64,000 bases of DNA. It comes from DATAOG01 sp963753685 (GTDB lineage: Bacteria; Pseudomonadota; Alphaproteobacteria; Geminicoccales; Geminicoccaceae). This document shows, one piece after another, positions 43,922 through 52,677 of this stretch. The notes beneath the pieces are model-generated. The model did no database searches. It saw only the letters and a program-made list of their open reading frames with translations, and had not been told where the DNA came from. Within the stretch, counting starts at the first letter, position 1, and every line of letters begins with the position of its first letter. The DNA lies in the NCBI GenBank assembly GCA_963753685.1, contig CAVWDE010000002.1:494531-558530 (forward strand), in the 5' to 3' direction. Position numbers and translations under genes: made by a program.

Positions 43922-44867
43922 GCTTGCTGATCCACAGTCGATCGAAGCAACGCCGGAGCGGACGATCCGACCCCACCACACCCGCTTCGTACGGCACGGC
44001 ATCGAAGAAGTCGCTGAAGCTGGTGCGGCCGTGAAACATCTGCAGATCGTCGATCACGATGATTTCGCCCGGCGCCAGCCTGCAGCGGAACTGCAGCGCG
44101 GACAGCTCGAGCACCGAATCGAGCGAATCGAGCCCCCACAGCTGCTCATCCCGCAACGGCGCGCCCTGGCGCCGATGGGCGCTCTCCAGGTACTCGCGTA
44201 GATAGCGGAACTGCGGCTCGCCCACCTGGTTGAAGAACAGGATCGGCGCGCTGAAGAAGTCGTCGGAGAAGCCGCGGCATTCCCACCAGAAGTCCTCCGC
44301 CAGGACGTCGAGCACCCGAGGCACGCGCTCCCGCAGAAGGTCGTAGACCGTGAGGCCGCTCACGACGATGCTCTCGCCGCCGAGCATGGCTGGCGACACG
44401 CACGTCATCATCAGATAGTCCCACGTCTGGGGCCGGTTGACGTTGTCGGTGTGTATGGAGCCGCCCTGACGCGTCTGATGATAGCGCGCGCCATCCTCCA
44501 TCCGGCGCGTGCGGTCACGATCGTACACCTGAATGACCTTGATGCCCTCACGGTTCTGTTCGATCGGCTCGCCGAGAATGCGGCCGATCAGCCACGCGAG
44601 ATCCCGGCGCTTCGTCGGCGCCTCAATGGTAGCGGGCGGGTCGACGATGGCAAAGCCATGCACCTGCTCCACACGGCGGCGAAGCTCCTCGATCTCGGGG
44701 CGGATCGCCGCAACGGGTGTTAGGTCGACCTCAAGCGTCCCCAGGAGCGGCCGCTCGCTCCGACTGAGAAAAGCGCCAATCGCTTCTTGAGCGGCCGGTG
44801 GGAACCGGTACGTGACTTCGTCCTTCGTCAGCGCGGCGCCCCGCCAAGCTTTCGATCTGCGAGTCAA
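43911..44867 (-). CDS. TauD/TfdA-family Fe(II)/2-oxoglutarate dioxygenase
   Basis: About 318 residues. The iron triad is visible as GGSIHTDNVN (His-x-Asp) near residue 140 and the distal His in DLQMFHGRTSFSDF near 275. A 2-oxoglutarate-binding Arg is plausible at RRCFDRLWI near the C-terminus. The start is taken at TTG 44867, six bases after AGAGGGGGG. A TTG at 44942 is possible. In operon with lipid-headgroup genes it may hydroxylate a lipid head group or precursor. Confidence 0.78.
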   Translation of the reverse strand: MTRRSKAWRGAALTKDEVTYRFPPAAQEAIGAFLSRSERPLLGTLEVDLTPVAAIRPEIEELRRRVEQVHGFAIVDPPATIEAPTKRRDLAWLIGRILGEPIEQNREGIKVIQVYDRDRTRRMEDGARYHQTRQGGSIHTDNVNRPQTWDYLMMTCVSPAMLGGESIVVSGLTVYDLLRERVPRVLDVLAEDFWWECRGFSDDFFSAPILFFNQVGEPQFRYLREYLESAHRRQGAPLRDEQLWGLDSLDSVLELSALQFRCRLAPGEIIVIDDLQMFHGRTSFSDFFDAVPYEAGVVGSDRPLRRCFDRLWISKRGN

Positions 44868-44978
44868 GCAACCCCCCTCTTGGGACCTGTGCGGTAAAGA
44901 TACCTGTGCGCTAAAAGAATGAGACAATCCCGAAATTGCCAAGGTCGGCGTGCGGCATGCTCCGGTGAGCGCGAAGCA

Positions 44979-45734
44979 TCACCGCGGCATGGGCGGCAGG
45001 CGTACCAGCCGGGGCAGGATCTCGCTCTGGGCGCGATGCAGATCGTCCGGGAAGTCGATCTCGATCCAAGGCAGCCCGGTCGCGTCTGCGAGGCCGAACG
45101 CAGGCGCCTTGAGGATGACGTCGCGCATCGGCTCCTCGTAGATCACATCGGTGCGGCCGGCGGCGACGTAACTCTGCAAGGTATCGGCCAGACGCGCCGC
45201 GCTCGCGGGCCCGAAGCGGGCGAAGCCGATCCACTCGGCTGCGTAGTCGTAGACCCTCGCTTCGACGCTCTTGTGGAAATCGACCACGCGGCCGGAGCGG
45301 ACGCAGACCTTGAGCGATTCCTCGGTCAGCTCCGCGCTGCGGTCGATCAGCAGGCAGTCAGCGTACGGCGATTCGAGCAGGCGCGCGAGCAGACGCCAGT
45401 CGTAGAGGACGTCGGCGTCCATGTAGAGGACCGGCTCGCCCCCAGCAAAGACCTCGCGTAACGTCCACAACGAGAGAAGGCTGCTGTCCCGAAAGTCCGG
45501 ATTGAACCGGGTGCACACCATGTCGGTCGCGCCGAGCGCGGCCAGCTCGCTGTGGATCTCGTCGGCGCGATGACCGACGACGAGCGTGAGGTCGCAGAGC
45601 CCGTAGCGGACCAGCATGTCGAGGTGGCGCTTGAGCAACGTCTCGCCGCCGAAGCGCAGCAAAACCTTGGGCGGAGGGTTGCCGGCCGGGTCGAGCCGTG
45701 TTCCGATCCCCGCCGCCAGAATGGCGACCCTCAT
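44979..45734 (-). CDS. NTP-transferase / phosphocholine-cytidylyltransferase-like protein
   Basis: A 251-residue nucleotidyltransferase. The N-terminus MRVAILAAGIGTRLDP plus PPPKVLLRFGG holds the nucleotide loop and catalytic Lys, and LYMDADVLYDWRLL carries the metal-binding Asp. Relatives include LicC-type CTP:phosphocholine cytidylyltransferases and sugar-1-P transferases. ATG 45734 overlaps the HpnN stop (ATGA), so it is co-translated. It would supply the activated donor for the CDP-alcohol transferase. Confidence 0.85.
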   Translation of the reverse strand: MRVAILAAGIGTRLDPAGNPPPKVLLRFGGETLLKRHLDMLVRYGLCDLTLVVGHRADEIHSELAALGATDMVCTRFNPDFRDSSLLSLWTLREVFAGGEPVLYMDADVLYDWRLLARLLESPYADCLLIDRSAELTEESLKVCVRSGRVVDFHKSVEARVYDYAAEWIGFARFGPASAARLADTLQSYVAAGRTDVIYEEPMRDVILKAPAFGLADATGLPWIEIDFPDDLHRAQSEILPRLVRLPPMPR

Positions 45735-46042
45735 GCCACGTCGCTTTCCGGACTGCGCCCGTGCGCCAGGGTCAGCATGCCCGGGAGGACGACGAGCGTG
45801 CAGACCAGACTCCGGAGGATAGCGATGGTCAGCAGCAGGCCCATGCTGGCGAGCCCGCGGTGGCTCGAGAGCGCGAGCGATCCGAACGAGGCGATCGTGG
45901 TCAAGGCGCTGAACATCACCGCACGCGGCGTGCTGGTGGCGGCGACCTCCTCGGACTCGGCCTCTCCGCGCCAGCGCATCACCACGTGAATCGCTCCGCT
46001 CACGCCGAGCCCAAGCAGCAGGGGGAGCACGATCACGTTGGC
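45731..46042 (-). pseudogene. hpnN: Hopanoid RND-type exporter HpnN, C-terminal fragment
   Basis: From NVIVLPLLLGLGVSGAIHV to LLTIAILRSLVCTLVVLPGM this is the last membrane bundle of an MMPL/RND protein, with STPRAVMFSALTTIASFGSL as the HpnN-typical block. About 100 of some 870 residues remain. Upstream it is fused in frame to a beta-propeller protein at the codons for Ala-Asn-Val. HpnN moves hopanoids to the outer membrane. Confidence 0.8.
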
Positions 46043-47184
46043 GCCATCCGGCGTGATCCAGTTGTCGGCCGGGCCGCTGGTGACGTCTCCACAGAGCCCC
46101 CTGGCGGTGCCGTCCCCCGGAACCTTCGGGCATGCGGGATCCTTCGCTATGACTAGTTTGTTGCCGTCGATGTGGAAGCTGCTGACGTAGCTGTAACCGA
46201 AGTTTGTCGCGATCACGAAGCGGTCATCCGGGGAGACTGCGAGCCAGCACAACTCAGACGGGAGCCCCGGGCTCGTGTCGATCTTCACGAGCGGGCCGAT
46301 GCTAACCGTGCCGTCCTTCTCGATGGTGCCCATGGCGCATCCGTCCCCGACGGCATATCCGATGACGAAGGTATCCGGCCGACCGTGCAGGGAAGGCGAT
46401 GTAGAACGGAGAGCCGCCTCCGGCGTCGTAGAATTTGGCTGTGCCGAGGGAGCCGTCCTCGCGCAGGGGAAAGACGGCGAGGCCGTCGGGATCTGGCGTA
46501 TTCGAGGCGATCGAGTGGAATGCGTGCCATCCCGCTGGACCCAGAGAATAGGCGAGCCATCTGGATACAAGCCTGTGGAAACGATTGGCTCGTCGAACGT
46601 GGTGCCGACAAAGACGAGCTTCTCATCGGGCGAGACTACGACCATCGTGGACACACGGTTGGGCTTGTCGTGGGTATTCGCCGTGTATCGCTCCGGGCGC
46701 GGCGTGAGCTTGCCTTCGGCGTCGACGGACATGAGCCGGAGACGGTCGGGGCCGAACGAGTGCAGCACGAAAAAGCGTGCCACTTGAGGGGGCATAGGCC
46801 AGCGATTTGGCGGTACCGCTCCTTCCCTCGACCGGGTTTCCCGTCGTCTTGCAGTCCAACAGCGTGAGCCGGCCGTCTTCGCCCACACCGAAGCTGGAGA
46901 CCGAATTGTCGCCGCCATTGGTGGTGAACAGGAACCGCCGATCCGGCGTGAGAATGACGCTACCTGCGCCCTCAAAGACGTTCGGCGCACTTTCCTGGCC
47001 GCTGATCGGCTTGAACTCCCCGGAACCGGCGCCGCCTGTGGCGCTACGCTCCACCTCGGTCAGCGGGCCGTTCGCATCCCGATGATAGTGGCGCGCTGCG
47101 ACTGGAGAGCCACTGTGCGAACATGGCTGTCACAATCACGCCGCTCGCAATTGACGCAGTTACGACCAGGGATCGTACTCGCAT
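46040..47184 (-). pseudogene. Exported lactonase-type seven-bladed beta-propeller protein, frameshifted
   Basis: ATG 47184 starts a signal peptide (MRVRSLVVTASIASGVIVTA). Pieces in at least three frames follow: GSVILTPDRRFLFTTNGGDN, VSTMVVVSPDEKLVFVGTTF, and LCWLAVSPDDRFVIATNFGY, each a propeller-blade strand pattern of the YncE/lactonase family. The final blade WITPDGA runs directly into HpnN. At least three single-base changes interrupt it. Confidence 0.7.
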
Positions 47185-47224
47185 CGCTGTTCTCCCGTAA
47201 CTTTAAGCTTGGCGTGGAACGGCG

Positions 47225-47480
47225 TTAGGCATGGAGCGCCATCACCGCTGAAGCGCACGCTAAACGGCGACCGCGAGTTCCGGCAGCCGGGCCGTTCTCA
47301 TACGCGTTATTCCGCGCCGGAATGATGGCTTGTTTGAGTGCGTTTTCCGCGAGCAGGCGACCCGATATGCTGACTGTCGTCTCCAAGCCGCCCTTGCGGA
47401 AAGCCCAGGTGTCGCTGCCGCCGCGATCTTCGGTATGGATCACCGCCTCGTGCCCGATCAGCTCAGCCGGCGCCGTCGGG
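47225..47480 (-). pseudogene. LysR-type regulator substrate-binding-domain fragment
   Basis: PAELIGHEAVIHTEDRGGSD then TWAFRKGGLETTVSISGRLL reproduces the middle of the LysR effector domain (HDCLxYxxxxxxxWxFxxxGxxxxVxVxGRLxxN). The DNA-binding N-terminus and C-terminal third are absent. It lies beside the beta-propeller gene start and may be a degraded regulator. Confidence 0.5.
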
Positions 47481-47727
47481 GCCCGACACCTCGTATCCGA
47501 CCAGGATGTTCGTCCCGCACCAGCTCCACGCAAACCTGGCCGATTTGATCGACGGAGAGCTGGCCTCGGTTACTGATGCCATTCGATCCGACATGGGACC
47601 TCCGCGAGATCGGTGAGCTCATTCGAGATTGCTTGCGTGTGACGGGCTGACAAGGAAAACAGGGAGAAGGTCCGCCGCGCCGGTCGCCGCCAGCGCCGTA
47701 TGCCGGGGAAACCGCACTGGCGAGCCG

Positions 47728-48708
47728 TCAGGCCACACCTTCCTGGGGCCGGCCGAGCCGGGCGATGAAGCGGACGCAGCCCAGCTCGCTCAGGAGCTCG
47801 ATCAGCGTCTGGGTGACGACGATCGCGGGTACCAGGGGCAGGCCGTCCGGGACCGCGAAGGCGAGCGGCAGCACGACCAGTGAGTTTCGGGTACCAGCGC
47901 TGAACGCGACCGCCCGGCCGCCGGGTACGTTCAGTCGGAATAGACGCGCGACCGTCCAGCCGATCAGCGGTGCCACGATCGCAAAGGCGGCGTAAACCGG
48001 CGCCACGCGGGCAGCTGCGCCGGCTGCCTCGCCCAACCGTGGCACCACGGCTGTCACCACCACAAACAGGACCAGCGCCGTCGCTGGAACAGGAAGAACC
48101 CCGAGCACCTCCACAGCGCCCCGGACCGCGGCGACCCGCGCAGCCCCTAGCTGGACGAGACCTGCGAGCACGAGCGGAAGGGCGATGATCCACAGGAAGG
48201 CATGGACGAAGGGACCTGCCCGGACCAGGCCCGTCGCTGATCCTCCGAGGAAAAGGTGCAGATAGACAGGCAGGAGCAGCATCTGCACGATCAGCAGCGC
48301 CGGCGTGGCGGCGAGCAGGAGGCGGGCGTCCGCACGCCCCAGATAGGCAAACGTCACGACATAGTCGATGCAGGGCGTCAGTAGAACGAGCAGAACGCCG
48401 AACTGGATCAGGGGATTGTCGGGAACCAACTGGAACAGGAGCCCGACCACGAGCGGAATAACCACAAAGTTGGCCGTCAGCAAGGCTGTGAGGAATCGCA
48501 GGTTGGCCAGCGCCTGGCGGAGTTCCGCAAGGGGGACTTGCAGGAAGGTCGCGAACAGCATGAGCGCGAGTGCGGGATTGATCGCGGCTTCGAGGGCCCC
48601 CGCGCCGGCAAGCGTGGGCGCGACGAGCACGCCGACACCCACCGCCGCGAAGTACACAGCAATCTGCTGCTCCTCGAGGCCATCTCGAACGCTTTGCAAC
48701 GCGCACAA
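47728..48708 (-). CDS. Arsenite-exporter/bile-acid-symporter superfamily permease (ACR3-like)
   Basis: A 326-residue membrane protein with about 10 helices. PDNPLIQFGVLLVLLTPCID near residue 100 contains the Cys typical of ACR3/ArsB-bile acid symporter relatives, and AVAFSAGTRNSLVVLPLAFA near 265 is the second conserved half. It is the last gene of a minus-strand operon led by an ArsR-type repressor, supporting arsenite or other metalloid efflux. The exact start (TTG 48708 or 48699) is uncertain. Confidence 0.75.
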   Translation of the reverse strand: MCALQSVRDGLEEQQIAVYFAAVGVGVLVAPTLAGAGALEAAINPALALMLFATFLQVPLAELRQALANLRFLTALLTANFVVIPLVVGLLFQLVPDNPLIQFGVLLVLLTPCIDYVVTFAYLGRADARLLLAATPALLIVQMLLLPVYLHLFLGGSATGLVRAGPFVHAFLWIIALPLVLAGLVQLGAARVAAVRGAVEVLGVLPVPATALVLFVVVTAVVPRLGEAAGAAARVAPVYAAFAIVAPLIGWTVARLFRLNVPGGRAVAFSAGTRNSLVVLPLAFAVPDGLPLVPAIVVTQTLIELLSELGCVRFIARLGRPQEGVA

Positions 48709-48739
48709 CTTTCGCAGTCAGCCGGCGCGATGACAGCTA

Positions 48740-49045
48740 TCAGGCCACGAAGTGAGCGAACAACTCGTCGGCAGCACTCTGCGCCTCAGGTGGTGCGGTG
48801 ATGGTCAGATGGACCGCGTCGGCACTCTCACGCAAATCGAAGCGCAGGAAACCGCAGCACGCCTGCTCGCGACGGACGAGGTCGTGCACATCGGCAGCCG
48901 CGGACCGGTCGTAGGTAAGCTCCAGGATCAACCCGTCCCGACGATGGCTCCGGAGCGACCTCGCCGACAGTTCTCGGATCCATCCGATGCGGTCCTTGAA
49001 GTCGCCCGAGCCGAGCGTGCAGGCGATCGGTTCGCTGTTCCTCAT
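48740..49045 (-). CDS. Small conserved protein of metal-response operons
   Basis: A 101-residue soluble protein of unknown function. RREQACCGFLRFDLRESADA near residue 60 has an adjacent Cys pair and resembles small proteins encoded in mercury, copper or arsenic gene clusters. No enzyme motif seen. GAGAGAAGAC precedes ATG 49045. It lies 30 bases upstream of the permease gene, on the same strand. Confidence 0.65.
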   Translation of the reverse strand: MRNSEPIACTLGSGDFKDRIGWIRELSARSLRSHRRDGLILELTYDRSAAADVHDLVRREQACCGFLRFDLRESADAVHLTITAPPEAQSAADELFAHFVA

Positions 49046-49099
49046 GTCTTCTCTCCTTGCTCGCAGCAGAGCTGGACGAGCGCAACGAGGTCAGGACGG

Positions 49100-49570
49100 T
49101 CAGGCACGCTCGAACGCTGCGCCGCTGGTCCGACGGAAGCTGATCCGGCACAGAACCCAGAGGAACACGGCAAACAGCAGGTGCGGAACGAGGGAGGCGA
49201 CGATCGGCTTTGGAGTGACAGCGAGACCCAAAACGCCCCAGCCGACGATCGGGAAAAACACGAACAGCACGAGCAGCCAGAGCACCAGGCCGAGCAGCAG
49301 CGCGTTGACCAAGGTGAGGGCGTGGCGGAACAGGGCCACGTACACGACCGACCAAGCGGTCACGTACGCGACGTGGAACAGCAGGCCGACCGGGAGAGGC
49401 AGCGAGCGTCCAAGGACGGTCTCCGCGAACGCCAGACCAAGGGGCTTTGGTAGCGGTGAGATCCCGAACCGGAGCGCCGGGACCATGACGGCCGACAGCA
49501 GGAGCGCTGTGGCAACGCCGATACCGGTCGCCTTGAGGAGTTCGGTAGGCGTGAGCTGGTGAAGTCGCAT
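49100..49570 (-). CDS. Four-helix membrane protein of unknown function
   Basis: A 156-residue integral membrane protein with hydrophobic runs around residues 15-35, 60-82, 85-110 and 120-145. No known motif. The stop codon of the ArsR gene and this ATG are three bases apart, so they are co-transcribed and probably coupled. A role in metal handling is suggested only by position. Confidence 0.65.
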   Translation of the reverse strand: MRLHQLTPTELLKATGIGVATALLLSAVMVPALRFGISPLPKPLGLAFAETVLGRSLPLPVGLLFHVAYVTAWSVVYVALFRHALTLVNALLLGLVLWLLVLFVFFPIVGWGVLGLAVTPKPIVASLVPHLLFAVFLWVLCRISFRRTSGAAFERA

Positions 49571-49572
49571 CG

Positions 49573-49959
49573 CTAGCTCCGTTGATCCTTCGATCCACAC
49601 GGAGTGGGCTTTCCCTTCGCCTCCACTGCCGCGTCGATCGGCGTGGTAGGACAGCCGGGCAGGCATTCGGAAGGCGCGTTCGCACAGCAGTCCTCGAGCA
49701 GGAAGCTCAAGAGCCCGCGCAGTCGCTCGTACTCGACAGCGTAGAAGATCTGCCGACCTGTCCGCCGCGAGGTGACGAGATCCGCCTGAACGAGCCGGGA
49801 CAAATGGAACGACAGCGCGTTCGGCGGCATGCCCATGCGCTCGCTGATCTCCCCGGCCGCGAGCCCGTCGGGGCCGGCCGGGATCAGGAGGCGGAAAACC
49901 GCCAGGCGGGTGTCGTGGCCGAGCGCCTCGAAGGCCACGACCGGATTCGTCCATCGCAT
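49573..49959 (-). CDS. arsR: ArsR-family metal/metalloid-responsive repressor
   Basis: A 128-residue winged-helix protein. EALGHDTRLAVFRLLIPAGP begins the domain, and MPPNALSFHLSRLVQADLVT holds the recognition helix. The C-terminal tail carries a cluster of Cys (EDCCANAPSECLPGC) suited to binding As(III) or a heavy metal. It heads the operon ending with an ACR3-like exporter and likely represses it from a site upstream of 49959. The operator was not identified. Confidence 0.85.
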   Translation of the reverse strand: MRWTNPVVAFEALGHDTRLAVFRLLIPAGPDGLAAGEISERMGMPPNALSFHLSRLVQADLVTSRRTGRQIFYAVEYERLRGLLSFLLEDCCANAPSECLPGCPTTPIDAAVEAKGKPTPCGSKDQRS

Positions 49960-50034
49960 GCTCGAACAACTATTGAAATATCTGCTGCCGTCAACCGGAC
50001 CTAGCCACCCGGCGCTTCACGCCTGCGCGAGGTC

Positions 50035-51393
50035 TCAGATCAGATAGCCGAGGTCGGAGGCGGCGGAGGGGTAGGCGCTGACGAGCTTCTTGAGGTCGGT
50101 CGCGGTGAGGCCGGTGCGCATCGCAAGCCCGAAGAAGTTGATCAGCTCGCTCGCTTCGGGCCCCAGCAGGTGGGCGCCCAGGATGCGCGACGTGCCCTTC
50201 TCGAGCAGCACCTTGGCCGCGGCGTGGCTCTCGCCGACTCGCTCGACGCTGTACCAGTCGCTCATGTCATTGACCTTGACCTCGACCTCGACCTCGAGCC
50301 CCTGCTCGCGCGCCTCGGCTTCGTCGATGCCGACACGGGTGAGTTCCGGGATCGTGAACACCGCACTCGGCACACCGGTGTAGTCCGGCGTCTCGGCGTT
50401 GCCTTCGAGAAGGTTGGTCGCGACCACCGCGCCCTCGAGACTGGCGACCGGGGTCAGCGGCGCTCCGGCGGTGGCCGCGGCATCGCCGGCCGCATAGACC
50501 CGCGGGTTGGAGACGCTCTGCAGGAACTCGTTGACCGTGACGCCCCTCTTCTCGGCGCACACCTTGCCGCGCTCGAGGTCGAGGCGCTCAAGCGCCGGCG
50601 CACGTCCCGCTCCGTGCACGACCAGATCCGCTTCGAAGGTCTCGTTGCGGCCGTCGATCTCGGCGGTCACGCCCAAGCCCGTGCTGGTGCGCTCGATCGC
50701 TTCGACCGCCGCCTTCGCCCGGAAGTCGATGCCGAGAGCGCGCGTGCGCTCAAGGAGTTTTGCGACCAGGTCCGGATCGAACGCCTTGAGCGGCCGCTCG
50801 CCGCGATCGAGGACGACCACCTCGGCGTCCGCCCGTGCTGCGATGTGCGCGAACTCGAACGAGACGTAGCCGCCGCCGATGAACAGCACCCGCCGCGGCA
50901 GCTCGTCGAGCTCGAGGAAGCGGTCGCTCGTCGTCACGTGCTCGGCGCCCCGGATCGGCAGCGGCACGGGCTCGGCGCCGCTCGCGATGACCACGTGGCG
51001 CGCCTCGAGCTGCTCGCCGCCCACCTCGATCGCGTCCTCCGCCACGAAGCGCGCCGTGCCCTTCAGGGTGACGATGCCCTTGTCGGCGAAGGCCTTCTTC
51101 TTGTTCGCCGGCACCGGGTCGGTGAAGCTGTGCTTGAAGCGCATCAGGCTAGGCCAGTCGATCCGGAGACCCGGGTCGGCAATGCCCTTGCCACTCAGGA
51201 GCCGGGCCGCGTCCACGACCTCGGCGCCGCGACGCAGCACCTTTTTGGGATCGCAGCCGCGCAGCTGACAGGTGCCGCCGTACGGCAGCTCGTCGATGAT
51301 CGCGACCGACCAGCCGGCGGCCCGGCAGCGGTTGGCGACGGTGCTCGCGGCAGCGCCGGTGCCAATCACGATCAGGTCGAACGTTCCGCTCAT
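50035..51393 (-). CDS. FAD/NAD(P) disulfide-reductase-like flavoprotein lacking the usual His-Glu pair
   Basis: A 452-residue protein of the glutathione reductase/MerA/lipoamide dehydrogenase family. FDLIVIGTGAAASTVANRCR binds FAD, GGTCQLRGCDPKK contains the redox-active C-x4-C, RVLFIGGGYVSFEFAHIAA binds NAD(P)H, and VYAAGDAAAT is the second FAD motif. At the C-terminus the catalytic HPTxxE is replaced by YPSAASD. It may therefore use a different acid-base residue or substrate. ATG 51393 is chosen over 51420 as homology starts at TFDLIVIG. Confidence 0.85.
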   Translation of the reverse strand: MSGTFDLIVIGTGAAASTVANRCRAAGWSVAIIDELPYGGTCQLRGCDPKKVLRRGAEVVDAARLLSGKGIADPGLRIDWPSLMRFKHSFTDPVPANKKKAFADKGIVTLKGTARFVAEDAIEVGGEQLEARHVVIASGAEPVPLPIRGAEHVTTSDRFLELDELPRRVLFIGGGYVSFEFAHIAARADAEVVVLDRGERPLKAFDPDLVAKLLERTRALGIDFRAKAAVEAIERTSTGLGVTAEIDGRNETFEADLVVHGAGRAPALERLDLERGKVCAEKRGVTVNEFLQSVSNPRVYAAGDAAATAGAPLTPVASLEGAVVATNLLEGNAETPDYTGVPSAVFTIPELTRVGIDEAEAREQGLEVEVEVKVNDMSDWYSVERVGESHAAAKVLLEKGTSRILGAHLLGPEASELINFFGLAMRTGLTATDLKKLVSAYPSAASDLGYLI

Positions 51394-51454
51394 GACAGTG
51401 TCCTTGAAGCCGGCGGTCAATAGACGAGATAGTCGGCCTCTGCGGTCAGAACCT

Positions 51455-51748
51455 TCAGGAGAGCCTGCAGTTCCAGCGCTCCAGCGCGTCGTCGATCTGC
51501 TCGGGATCGATCTGGTAGGGGAGCGCCATGGTCGTGTTGTAGTAGATCTCGGCGCCCTTCTGCTTGATGAAACGCAGGTACGCGCCGTAGTGCTCCGGCA
51601 CTTCGAGTGAGCGTCGCTCGCGTTCCAGAAGGCCGGCTCGCTCCATGGCGGTGCTGGGCGCCGGCGGCTCGTAAAGTCCCGCCGCCTCGATCAGGTGATC
51701 GATCGTCACGCCCTTCCATTTCGTCCCAAGCTTGCTCCACCCCTGCAT
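51455..51748 (-). pseudogene. Chimeric fragment: sulfite-oxidase-like (YedY) middle segment joined to unknown sequence
   Basis: WSKLGTKWKGVTIDHLIEAA, at about 51667-51745, matches the YedY/sulfite-oxidase segment that directly follows DIHCVTKW in this family. It continues the piece ending at 53480. After GLYEPP, homology to that family stops. LEVPEHYGAYLRFIKQKGAE then IYYNTTMALPYQI belongs to a family I do not recognise. Confidence 0.5.
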
Positions 51749-51984
51749 TTCACAAGCACGAGGATATAATGACGCCATAATAGGATCAACCGCTGGACGT
51801 GACAGCAGACGAGCGAGCGCGCTCCACCATCTACCGGAGCGAGGTGGCCTTCCTGATTCGGGATTCCCCATTTGCCGGCTCCTGGATCGAGGGCGAGATT
51901 GACCAAAAGGCGTACGCTCAGGGCCGCGAACAGTACGCTCGGAAATGGACAGTGAAAGCGTCGACACAAGTAAGCAGCGAATGC

Positions 51985-52557
51985 TCATCCGTCCCTGGGA
52001 AGGACGGTGAGGACCCGGCAGATGAACGTGTCGAACGATGCCATGTAGTTGCGCAGGAATTCCTCTGTCGAAGCCACTGTGACCTCGCCTTCGTCGGTGA
52101 TCAGACCGGAGGTGAACTGGATGTAGGCCTCGGGCGCGTTCATCTGGGGTGAGTTGCAGAAGCTGAGCACAGCTCGCAGGCTCTGTTGAGCGACGGCAGT
52201 GCCGATTGCGCCCGGAGACGCGCCGATCACGGCCGAAGGCTTGCGCGCGAAGGCATTGGTACCATAAGGCCGGCTCGCCCAGTCGATCGCATTTTTTAGA
52301 CCACCTGGAATGGACCGATTATACTCGGGAGTAACAAACAGCACGGCGTCGGATGCTTTGATGGCGTTCTTGAAATCCCGGGCGACTGCCGGATAATCCT
52401 CGTCATAATCGTAGCTGTAAAGCGGAAGATTCCTGAACGATATCTCATTGAATTCTAGGCGCTCAGGAGCAAACCGGATCAGCGCCTTCGCGAGCCTGCG
52501 GTTGATCGACGCGGTCGCGAGGCTACCCACCAGATAACCGACTTTGTAGCGGGTCAT
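51985..52557 (-). CDS. NADPH-dependent FMN reductase
   Basis: A 190-residue flavodoxin-fold protein. YLVGSLATASINRRLAKAL at the N-terminus is the FMN-phosphate loop, and TPEYNRSIPGGLKNAIDWAS near 80 is the conserved flavin-binding loop of the SsuE/ArsH/YieF group. It would reduce FMN or quinones with NAD(P)H. GGAAGGATGCACC upstream supports ATG 52557. Proximity to the arsenic-type operon recalls ArsH, but it lacks the ArsH N-terminal extension. Confidence 0.88.
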   Translation of the reverse strand: MTRYKVGYLVGSLATASINRRLAKALIRFAPERLEFNEISFRNLPLYSYDYDEDYPAVARDFKNAIKASDAVLFVTPEYNRSIPGGLKNAIDWASRPYGTNAFARKPSAVIGASPGAIGTAVAQQSLRAVLSFCNSPQMNAPEAYIQFTSGLITDEGEVTVASTEEFLRNYMASFDTFICRVLTVLPRDG

Positions 52558-52677
52558 GGTGCATCCTTCCAAGCGGGGCCCTACGGAATATTCCCTAATT
52601 CCACCTATCCTCCGTCGGGCCCCAAATGTTCGTGCTTGCCCTCACCCGAGTATGGAGCTGACATTCCCTAGCGGAGG

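Noticed and set aside
42972..45734. Phosphonate-lipid biosynthesis (PntC-type) operon
   Set aside because: No phosphoenolpyruvate mutase or decarboxylase is present, and the cytidylyltransferase is not fused to an aminotransferase.
51985..52557. ArsH identity for the FMN reductase near the arsenic-type operon
   Set aside because: It lacks the ArsH N-terminal extension and is separated from the operon by a flavoprotein gene and fragments.
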